Source: Bacteroidales bacterium (GTDB lineage Bacteria > Bacteroidota > Bacteroidia > Bacteroidales > UBA4417). Taken from it: DNA of 64,000 nt. Shown here in pieces: positions 17,630-25,208 of the stretch (the stretch's first letter is position 1; each line of letters starts with the position of its first letter). The translations under genes were made by a program, and so were the position numbers. The notes under the pieces were generated by a model. The model was not told where the DNA came from and ran no database searches. It saw nothing but the letters and a program-made list of their open reading frames with translations. The stretch lies in contig JADJHD010000001.1 of NCBI GenBank assembly GCA_016707705.1, forward strand, positions 372,001 to 436,000. Direction: 5' to 3'.

Positions 17630-19231
17630 TTATCGCAGCAGCATCACTACTCCCCTGATTGGGGATTCCTGCAGAATCTGAATGTAGCCAGGGACCTTGA
17701 AGTATACTACCCAGGTGTACAAATCTGATTGGCAAGGTTGTCCCTTATAGGTTCCATCCCATCCGTTGTTGATATTGTCAGATTCAAATATCAGCTCACC
17801 CCACTTATTGTATACCAGCATCTTATATTCAAATGGAATATCCAGATTTGTGTATGCCATAAAATCGTCATTCAATCCATCAGCATTTGGAGAGAAACCG
17901 GTCGGAACTTCAATTCTTGCCAATTGCCTGCTTCCAACGCTAACCAAAACAGTGTCATTGGCAAGGCAGCCATTCCTGTCAAGTACCTTGATTATATAAT
18001 CTCCCTGATCAGTTTCACCCACATGCTCAACCTTGTAGCTAAATCCGCTGGCAGTATTATCAGAAGGTGTAATCCACTGATAGGTCATTGGATTCCCTGT
18101 CCAAACCATTGCCATCAATTCAAGAGGATCTCCAAAGTCAAGAGTCTTATTTCCGATAATTTCAACTACTGCCGGCACAATTATTTTGGCATTTCCTGAA
18201 TTGAACTGTACCGGAATCTCCTGATTGTAAACATTGTAGAATACATTCATTCCTGCTGAATCATTAAATATGAGACCCGATTTACCTTGAGCAAGAGTCT
18301 TGAAAATCAGCTCAATAACCTGACCACTATCAGCAATTGTAACAGGCGTTGCATCATGCCAAAGAATACTGATCTCTCCCTGTATTGAATCATGATAAAT
18401 TTCAACTCCTGAATAGATTGAAGGATCAACATTCCTGAATCCGGTGCAATGGAGTAAGGATGTATTATATCCCATATTCATTTTAAATGAAGCAATATCC
18501 TTAAATCCAAACACGTAAATAGGTATCGACAAATGATCTCCCAAACATGCAGAGGTATCACCGGTAAGGATTTTACCTGCATCCGGGACGTTGATGCTTA
18601 CATTTGCGGTACAGCCATTCGTATCTGAAACGTAGAACGTCTGATAGCCAGGACTTACAAAATACTCCCCTATTCCCTTATAAGGTTCTGTGCCACCTGT
18701 AGCTGTAACCATCACTGTTGCAGAGCCACCCATGCTCATTATTGGATTAATTATCTCAGCTTCCGCAACAAGTAATTGAGGTTGTGATATTACAATGAGA
18801 GTGTCAAATGTGCAACCGATTGCATCAGTTATACTTAAGGTAAGTGCACCTGCTGATAATCCAAGCAGTTGATTACCCAGCATGCCATTGCTCCATGAAA
18901 GCGTGTAGGGAGAAATTCCACCAGAAACAGTAACATCAATTGAGCCATTTGATGCTCCGAAGCAGCTGACTGGAACCATTGTAACCTGAACGGCAATAGA
19001 AGAATCTGGCTCGCTGATCTGCAGGGAATCAATAAGCTGACATCCATTGGCATCCAAAACAACTACAGTATAAACTCCAGCAGGGAGGTTTAATGCTTTT
19101 GCATTGGTTTGATGAAGGGTATCGTTCCACGAATATGAGTATGGTGCCGTGCCTTGAGCAACTGTAAATTCTGCCCATCCATTATTTCCGCCATGGCAAC
19201 TTACATCACCATACTGGTTTCCTGAAATCAC
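17630..19231 (-). CDS. Adhesin, C-terminal part: SprB repeats, cohesin-like domain and gliding-motility C-terminal domain
   Basis: This frame continues the adhesin reading after a frameshift (see 19243-19452). Two classic SprB repeats come first (CHGGNNGWAEFTVAQGTAP and CFGASNGSIDVTVSGG). Next comes a cohesin-like module of ~130 residues (from ACLGDHLSIPIYVFGFKDI through ADSGQVIELIFKT). It ends in a type B (gliding-motility) C-terminal domain: VPTGFSPNADGLNDDF, YNKWGELIFES, GWDGTYKGQPC and the final TWVVYFKV segment. That domain directs export through the type IX system. A PorP/SprF gene lies downstream. Reading frame aside, the gene appears complete at this end. Confidence 0.85.
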   Translation of the reverse strand: MISGNQYGDVSCHGGNNGWAEFTVAQGTAPYSYSWNDTLHQTNAKALNLPAGVYTVVVLDANGCQLIDSLQISEPDSSIAVQVTMVPVSCFGASNGSIDVTVSGGISPYTLSWSNGMLGNQLLGLSAGALTLSITDAIGCTFDTLIVISQPQLLVAEAEIINPIMSMGGSATVMVTATGGTEPYKGIGEYFVSPGYQTFYVSDTNGCTANVSINVPDAGKILTGDTSACLGDHLSIPIYVFGFKDIASFKMNMGYNTSLLHCTGFRNVDPSIYSGVEIYHDSIQGEISILWHDATPVTIADSGQVIELIFKTLAQGKSGLIFNDSAGMNVFYNVYNQEIPVQFNSGNAKIIVPAVVEIIGNKTLDFGDPLELMAMVWTGNPMTYQWITPSDNTASGFSYKVEHVGETDQGDYIIKVLDRNGCLANDTVLVSVGSRQLARIEVPTGFSPNADGLNDDFMAYTNLDIPFEYKMLVYNKWGELIFESDNINNGWDGTYKGQPCQSDLYTWVVYFKVPGYIQILQESPIRGVVMLLR

Positions 19232-19242
19232 AGGAACAGGGA

Positions 19243-19452
19243 TTACAACAATAACTGAGGATTCTGTTGGAATTTAGTCTCACAATAATCATTCTTTACT
19301 GATACAGAATAGTTTCCTGGTGCCAGATTCAGGAATACTGAATCATTGCTCCAGCTAACACCATTATCAATACTGTACAGGAGGTTACCTGTACCTGAAG
19401 CAGAAATGGTTATAGTTCCGTTTGAGAGACCGCAGGTTGCACCGGAGGGCAC
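19243..19452 (-). pseudogene. Adhesin middle fragment between two frameshifts (repeat 11)
   Basis: This short frame encodes the eleventh repeat of the adhesin (SGATCGLSNGTITISASGTG, then SIDNGVSW and GNYSVSVKNDYCE). Upstream it is shifted relative to repeats 1-10. A direct repeat of GCGAACT appears to have lost one copy near 19523-19532 (minus strand ...GATGCGAACTTTC...), a 7-nt deletion. Downstream it stops early, because one A is missing in an A-run at 19273-19275 (minus strand). Adding that A reads ...CETKIPTESSVIVVIP into the next fragment. The whole adhesin would then be one gene from 22424 to 17630, about 1,600 aa. Confidence 0.75.
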
Positions 19453-21840
19453 TACAGAGGCAACATGAACACCCGGATTATCACTGATGATAACAGGATT
19501 GTTTGGATAGGTCTGTTCTGAAAGTTCGCATCCTTGACTTTAATGAAGTATGAACCAGAAAGCAATGAACCGAAAGAACCGCTGGTTGACCAATGAACTC
19601 CATTGTCGATGCTGTAAAGTATATTACCTGTTCCGGTTGCTGTAATGGTTATACTTCCATTTGCATTACCACAACTGGCATTGGTGAATGTTACATCTGT
19701 TATCTGAGGTCCACCCACACTGTTGATTATGACAGGGTTGTTTGGATATATGGATTCGCATAAATTATCCTTGACCCTAATGAGATAAGTGCCTGCATCC
19801 AAAGAAGTAAAGGTGTTGGAACCCGACCAGCTTAATCCATCATTGATGCTATAAAGCAGAGTCCCTGTTCCGGATGCATTTATGGTAACGTTTCCGTTTG
19901 ACTGTCCGCAAGTTGCGTCAGTTGAATTGACAGCTATAATCTGAGGACCGCCAATACTGTTGATTATAACAGGATTATTTGGATAAGTCGCTGTACAATA
20001 ATCATCTTTCACCTTAACCAGATAATTTCCTGCAGGCAAGGAATTGAAAGTACCAGAAGCAAACCAATTGATTCCATTATCAATACTGAACGATAAAGTA
20101 CCTGAGCCGGAAGCTGTTATTGTAATCGTACCGTTCGACTGACCACATGTTGCATCTGTTGATATTACACTTGATATCAGAACTCCTCCAAGGTTTTCAA
20201 TATTTACAGGATTATTTGAATAAATGGTTTCGCAGTTATCATCCTTAACTCTTACATTGTAGATGCCTGCGGCCAATGCATTGAAGAAACTGCTTGTTGA
20301 CCAGTTGATTCCATTATTGATGCTGTAGAGTAATGTACCTGTTCCGGATGCGGTTATTGTGATGCTGCCGTTTGATTGTCCGCAACTCGCATTGGTAGAT
20401 GTTACGGATGCAATCACCGGACCACCAACGCTGTTGATAATGACAGGATTGTCAGGGTTAATGGCCTCACATAGATCATCCTTAATCTTTATTGTATAAG
20501 ATCCGGCAGGTAAAGCATTAAAATTGCCTGATCCTGACCAATTAATTCCATTATCAATACTGTATAATAGGGTACCAGTGCCTGAAGCTACTATTGAAAT
20601 TGTACCGTTTGAAAGTCCGCAACTTGCATCGGTTGAAGCAACTGATATTATTTGAGGGCCTCCAATGCTATTTATTATTACTGGATTCCCGGGATACAGT
20701 GTCTCACAATTGTTATCCTTCACACGGATAAGATATGACCCTGCCGGAAGCGAATTGAAAGTGCTATCAGTTGACCAGTTTGCTCCATCATCAATACTAA
20801 ATAGCAGGCTGCCTGTATTTGTAGAACTAATCACAATACTGCCGTTTGTTTGGCCACAACTTGCATCTGTAGACAAAACATTCAGAATTTGTGGGCCGCC
20901 AATGCTATTGATAATTACAGGATTATTCGGATACACTGATTCGCAGTCGGAATTTCTAACCTTAATCATGTAAGATCCAGCGGGCAATGAATTAAAGATA
21001 CTGTCAGTGTACCAGTCTGCACCATCATTGATACTAAACATCATAGGTGCTGTTCCGGTTGCACTGATTGTAATTATTCCATTGTTTTGTCCACAACTTG
21101 CATCAGACGAAGAAACACTTACAATTACAGGGCTTTCAGTACTATTAATGATTACCGGATTATTCGGGTATACAGATTCGCAATTGGCATTCTTGACCCT
21201 AACCAAATAATTTCCTGCAGAAAGTGAGTCGAAATCACCAGAATTTGACCAGCTGAATCCATCATCTATGCTGAATAACAGACCCGATCCGGAAGCACTG
21301 ATTGTAATAATTCCATTTGAAAGTCCGCAACTTGCATCCGAGAATGCCACTCCAACAATCTGTGGTCCTCCAAGATTATTGATTATCACAGGATTATTAG
21401 GATATACTGATTCGCAGTTGTCATCCTTTATCCTGACAAGGTAGTTCCCTGCTGCCAATGAATCAAAGGATGAAGAAACAGACCAGTTTGTACCATTGTC
21501 AATACTGTATAACAGTGTTCCTGTGCCATTACCTTCAATAATAATTGTTCCATTTGAAAGACCACAGCTGGCATCTGTACTCGAGGCAGAGACTATTCCT
21601 GGTCCCGCGATGGTATTGATAACCAAAGGATTTTGCACAAATGGAAGCTCACAGTTTCCATCTTTAATAGTCAACCAGTAACTACCGATTGGAAGGTTAT
21701 TGAAGATGCTGTCTGAACTCCAGTTTGTTCCGTTATCAATACTGAACATCAGATTGCCATTACCTGAGGCGCTGATACTGATAACACCATTATTCAACCC
21801 ACAAGAAGCATCAGTCTTGACAACAGAAACAAATTGAGGA
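19265..21840 (-). repeat. Eleven tandem ~78-residue adhesin repeats (~234 bp each)
   Basis: Each unit begins near a T/S-DASCG or TDATCG motif with NG two or three residues later. It continues S-I-[DN]-[DN]-G..W..S..F..L.AG.Y.[IV][RK][VI]K...C, and ends YPNNPVIIN. Eleven units can be counted across the adhesin. They resemble SprB repeats but carry the distinctive LYSIDNG..W core. The DNA copies are similar enough to invite recombination or misassembly. Confidence 0.85.
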
Positions 21841-22424
21841 TTCATGAAATTGATAATTCTTGAGGATGTAGCAGGCAAGCAACTGTTCCCATTTCCAAGA
21901 CCATTGGCAGTAAGATTTAACTGAACAGATCCGTTAATCAAATCAGCTGGTCCAGGAGTATATACCGGATTAATGTTCAGCACATTGTCGAAGGAACCAT
22001 CGCCTGAACTTGTCCACATTACAGAAGCTGAATTCAAAGCATATGCACTAGATAATGACAGAGCTGATCCGGAACATAAAATAGTATCGTTGCCGGCATA
22101 AGCCAAAGGCTGAGCAAATACTTCTATCGTGCCAAGTTCCAGCGTTGCATCGCAGGCATTGGAAGAATGTTGGATAGCAGTGAGATAGTATAATCCAGGG
22201 GACATATTCCAGCTAATCTGAACTGTATCAGCATTTGAAGGCAGGGTTACTATTGAACCTGACTGCTCCCTTATCTCCCAAGTATAGGTAGACTGTGGTT
22301 CACCATCTATTCGATACCTTCGGATTGAACCGGTACATACCTTGTCAATACTATACTGAGCTGTCACCTGAAATGCCAGGAGCAGTTGTATAGTCAACAA
22401 TAAGTATTTCAATCCGTTAGTCAT
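19452..22424 (-). CDS. Adhesin, N-terminal part: signal peptide, PKD-like domains and ten tandem repeats
   Basis: The protein starts with a signal peptide (MTNGLKYLLLTIQLLL... ending VTAQ). A short domain follows (CTGSIRRYRI, EIREQSGSIV), then one Ig/PKD-like unit with AYAGNDTILCSGSALSLSS, and then repeats 1-10 as described in the repeat entry. Its last ~20 residues (KDANFQNRPIQT...) are out of frame: the expected reading KDANCELSEQTYPNNP appears in the next fragment. It lies 16 nt after the 214-aa gene, so they form one operon. It is the N-terminal portion of a type IX-secreted surface protein of about 1,600 aa. Confidence 0.85.
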   Translation of the reverse strand: MTNGLKYLLLTIQLLLAFQVTAQYSIDKVCTGSIRRYRIDGEPQSTYTWEIREQSGSIVTLPSNADTVQISWNMSPGLYYLTAIQHSSNACDATLELGTIEVFAQPLAYAGNDTILCSGSALSLSSAYALNSASVMWTSSGDGSFDNVLNINPVYTPGPADLINGSVQLNLTANGLGNGNSCLPATSSRIINFMNPQFVSVVKTDASCGLNNGVISISASGNGNLMFSIDNGTNWSSDSIFNNLPIGSYWLTIKDGNCELPFVQNPLVINTIAGPGIVSASSTDASCGLSNGTIIIEGNGTGTLLYSIDNGTNWSVSSSFDSLAAGNYLVRIKDDNCESVYPNNPVIINNLGGPQIVGVAFSDASCGLSNGIITISASGSGLLFSIDDGFSWSNSGDFDSLSAGNYLVRVKNANCESVYPNNPVIINSTESPVIVSVSSSDASCGQNNGIITISATGTAPMMFSINDGADWYTDSIFNSLPAGSYMIKVRNSDCESVYPNNPVIINSIGGPQILNVLSTDASCGQTNGSIVISSTNTGSLLFSIDDGANWSTDSTFNSLPAGSYLIRVKDNNCETLYPGNPVIINSIGGPQIISVASTDASCGLSNGTISIVASGTGTLLYSIDNGINWSGSGNFNALPAGSYTIKIKDDLCEAINPDNPVIINSVGGPVIASVTSTNASCGQSNGSITITASGTGTLLYSINNGINWSTSSFFNALAAGIYNVRVKDDNCETIYSNNPVNIENLGGVLISSVISTDATCGQSNGTITITASGSGTLSFSIDNGINWFASGTFNSLPAGNYLVKVKDDYCTATYPNNPVIINSIGGPQIIAVNSTDATCGQSNGNVTINASGTGTLLYSINDGLSWSGSNTFTSLDAGTYLIRVKDNLCESIYPNNPVIINSVGGPQITDVTFTNASCGNANGSITITATGTGNILYSIDNGVHWSTSGSFGSLLSGSYFIKVKDANFQNRPIQTILLSSVIIRVFMLPL

Positions 22425-22440
22425 CTCAATATTATATTTA

Positions 22441-23085
22441 CTAGTATTGGTAAATATGTGAACTTACAGGTCTTGGCTTCACCATTAGTTGTACTGGCAG
22501 GCCGGGTATTGAATTGGTTCCATTCATATCAGTAACCTGCATGATTTGGTAATTAGTTGTGGATGTTGGATTTACCAAAAGCATTGCAGGACTGCTTGTA
22601 ATATTATCGTACACAATAGTATTAGATCCATCAGATAGGGTTATACTCCAGGGCCCCAAACCAGTCAGAGTTACCTGAAGTTGTGTCGAATCGCCAGTAC
22701 AAATTGGGTTAGGAGCAGCAATTACTGCTGTTGGAAGTGAGGATTGAACAGTAGCCTTACCGATTCGGTAGTTCATGCAACCCTGGTCGCTATGGATTAT
22801 TATCTTGTAGAAGTACACTCCCGACTTCTTCCATAATACATCAACTGTCGCCTGATCAGGTGAGCTTATGTATTGAATTTCATCATTGGTTGCCAATGTG
22901 GTAAGGTCTGTTTCATCATAGATAATCCATTCATAGGTATAACCGGGAGTTGGTTGTACACCCAATGTATAGGTTTGTCCTTCAGAAATAACAATTCCTG
23001 ACTGGGCTACTCCTCGCAGAGAACCCAGGAACACTGGTAAGAATACCAGCATTACACGGAATATATTATTTAAGGACAATTTCAT
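22441..23085 (-). CDS. Secreted PKD/Ig-like protein without sorting domain (214 aa)
   Basis: The signal peptide (residues ~1-28, ending RGVAQ) is followed by two beta-sandwich-like parts. The first contains TYEWIIYDETDLTTL and the second PTAVIAAPNPICTGDSTQLQV. The protein stops right after VQLMVKPRP plus a short tail (VSSHIYQY). In longer proteins that position is where a following domain begins, and no type IX C-terminal domain is present. The gene sits directly in front of the adhesin gene (16 nt). It probably works with the adhesin at the cell surface; that role is inferred from context. Confidence 0.7.
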   Translation of the reverse strand: MKLSLNNIFRVMLVFLPVFLGSLRGVAQSGIVISEGQTYTLGVQPTPGYTYEWIIYDETDLTTLATNDEIQYISSPDQATVDVLWKKSGVYFYKIIIHSDQGCMNYRIGKATVQSSLPTAVIAAPNPICTGDSTQLQVTLTGLGPWSITLSDGSNTIVYDNITSSPAMLLVNPTSTTNYQIMQVTDMNGTNSIPGLPVQLMVKPRPVSSHIYQY

Positions 23086-23820
23086 CTATTAATTCTATTA
23101 CACACCTGTTTAATAACTACTTAATCAGTGTTATTTAAGGCAATACTTAAACATAACCAAACAGATTTCTCCGCTCGTTTAAAGACATGGTTCTTCCATT
23201 CCCGGTTAATAACCAGGTTGACAATTGCCGCCAATATCAGTGTCGGCCCTCGACTATTCGGGATAAGGTCACTTCTGGGCCTTCCCCTGTTCCTGTTTTG
23301 GAGTACGGGCGGACTACTCCCGGTAAACAACCGGTCTGGACTGTTTTCCATCCATATATATATTAATAAGGTGGTACATATGAGCTTATATCCCAAGCCG
23401 TCACCAGCTTGATGAATACAACCAATCAATGCCTAATTGCAAGTCAAACTCATAGTTTCTCTTGCTTGTGCACTATCCGGGATCGTATGCACCCATGCAG
23501 GCACATATACCCATGATCGATATTGTGAACAATTCACCAGTGTTTATCCAACAAGAAAAACAACTTGGAAGAACTTACCGGTAAAATTGTTGCAGGCAGA
23601 AATTTCCAGGAAACATGTTTCCGGACAGGATTCGCATTATCCTTATGCAGCAAGGCATCCGGCAATCAGATTGCAGCCGGCATTTACCTATGCATTCACA
23701 GGATGAACGATCAGAAGTTGTTCATACAGATGCTATTCTCCAGACCCGCATCTTCGGCCAGGGAAAGATATTCCCTGGCCGAAAAGGGTCAGAAAAAGCA
23801 AACTTTATGAATAAGACTTG
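23086..23820. other. 735-bp non-coding stretch inside the surface operon
   Basis: No convincing gene. The overlapping frames on both strands lack domain-like composition and start contexts. A 13-bp perfect hairpin at 23753-23783 lies 38 nt after the stop of the 411-aa gene. The (TA) run and CATATG near 23350-23390 could belong to a promoter for the 214-aa gene and adhesin on the minus strand. A gap this long is unusual within an operon. Confidence 0.4.
23753..23783 (-). terminator. Perfect 13-bp hairpin after the 411-aa gene (possible terminator)
   Basis: TTCGGCCAGGGAA pairs with TTCCCTGGCCGAA around a 5-nt loop. It lies just downstream of the 411-aa gene. No T-tract follows on the minus strand, so it may be a factor-dependent terminator or an RNA-stabilising hairpin and not a classic terminator. 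Confidence 0.4.
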
Positions 23821-24939
23821 TTATGGTCTAACAGGCAAGAATGGCAGTACTGGCAATCCAGTATTGCTGATCACGTCTGGTCTGGCTTTAAGTGTCTGAG
23901 TTGCAATATCATTTGCAAATGCATCAATCCATGGACAGGTAGATGGTGTTCCACCGGCATCGGTGTGAACGTCGCCTACACCTGTGCCAGCTGCTGGAAC
24001 TGTAACTCCATCAACAGCAAGCAATATGGTTTGATCTGTCAGACCCAAGGCTGAAGGAGTAACAAGATCGGAATGGTCCAAGGTAACCCGGATGTATATT
24101 GATTGTCCGGCTGAACCGACAAATGACCCTGAAGCAGGTGTTACTGTAGCTGTTGTAGTATACAGTCCACCACCAGCATCTGTCATTGCAACTGGCGTTG
24201 TCCAGGCAGCATCGGTGGAGAACTCAACAGTTATACGCTCAAGCGGATCATAACCGGAGAGCATCACACTCGGCCTCCAGGCTTCTGACCAGTTGGCAGC
24301 GACAACTTCATAATAGAGTACATCCTGTCCAAAGTCATATAAGATACCATCATCTCCTGCTCCAACTGAACTTTCAGGAACATAAGTAGATGAAACGATA
24401 TCTGAGATGCAACGAGGAATGTCGGTTCCATAACCAGGCTGTGTAACCTGTGTTGCATTCTGGTTTGCTATATCCAGAGTAAATGCATTGAGTGGCTGAA
24501 TCTTGTAGACTTTAAGATTCTGGGATACACACGCATCAGTTCCGGATGAAGTATTTTTAACCTGGATGACTACAAATACAGGCTGTGCTGGATTGTAGGC
24601 AAAACTCTTCCAGGTGAGTGAAAGTTGTGCAGTTCCGGTAGCAGGATCATTGTAGCCTGTTCCGGTTGCAGCAAGAAGAGAACTGGCAGGAACAGACTCA
24701 CGATTTGCTGTGAGGGTTCCGGCTGCAATAAAATTAGGATCCTGGGTTACAAACCAGAGGTATTCCTTAGTACCCGGAGGGGTTGGAACATTAACCTCAT
24801 ATGTGTATGGATTTCCAGGAATAGGATGCAAAGCATCTGCGGAAAGACAGGTCACTGGCCTTGGAGCCAACTGACCATAGGACGAGCTAATGCCAACTGC
24901 AAAAATAACAGCTAACAAAACGAGAATTTGCTTTTTCAT
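23821..24939 (-). CDS. Secreted protein of the type IX surface locus (372 aa)
   Basis: ATG 24939 is chosen because it starts a clear signal peptide (MKKQILVLLAVIFAVG... ending SSYGQ); upstream in-frame codons give a lysine-rich stretch. The mature part has no sequence motif I can name. It is rich in beta-strand-like segments, contains one or two Ig-like parts (YVPESSVGAGDDGILYDF, VTLDHSDLVTPS) and has a proline-rich C-terminus (QTLKARPD, ending FLPVRP). No type IX C-terminal domain is visible. The position, directly after the giant PKD protein and before the 214-aa and adhesin genes on the same strand, suggests a shared surface structure. Confidence 0.6.
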   Translation of the reverse strand: MKKQILVLLAVIFAVGISSSYGQLAPRPVTCLSADALHPIPGNPYTYEVNVPTPPGTKEYLWFVTQDPNFIAAGTLTANRESVPASSLLAATGTGYNDPATGTAQLSLTWKSFAYNPAQPVFVVIQVKNTSSGTDACVSQNLKVYKIQPLNAFTLDIANQNATQVTQPGYGTDIPRCISDIVSSTYVPESSVGAGDDGILYDFGQDVLYYEVVAANWSEAWRPSVMLSGYDPLERITVEFSTDAAWTTPVAMTDAGGGLYTTTATVTPASGSFVGSAGQSIYIRVTLDHSDLVTPSALGLTDQTILLAVDGVTVPAAGTGVGDVHTDAGGTPSTCPWIDAFANDIATQTLKARPDVISNTGLPVLPFLPVRP

Positions 24940-25208
24940 GTTTTTAGATTTAAGAGTTGTTTTGAAGTAATTACAAGTTTTCTTTTTTAATGTAGTTTTA
25001 AGTTGTTTTAAGTGATTTACTTGTTTTGACTGTAGAGTTGAATCCATTTTAATCACTGCTTTTGTTTCATAGGCTACTTAATTGGTTTATAATAATTTGA
25101 GAAATCAAAATCTTTGTTGGACAATGTTGAATTACATTGATTGCCCATGATGTTTTGATGACAATCGGATGCGGTACATCTGTTTTAAGTTTTTCATGGT
25201 TCGAACTA

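Noticed and set aside
20665..21681. Plus-strand open frames inside the adhesin
   Set aside because: Antisense to the repeat units, showing the repeat period as a mirrored pattern; not independent genes.
19265..21840. Regular repeats that might suggest a CRISPR array
   Set aside because: Period is ~234 bp, units are translated in one frame and are imperfect; no short repeats with unique spacers.
23121..23815. Overlapping open frames on both strands in the gap
   Set aside because: They overlap each other in several frames, lack domain-like composition and show no conserved start; treated as non-coding.
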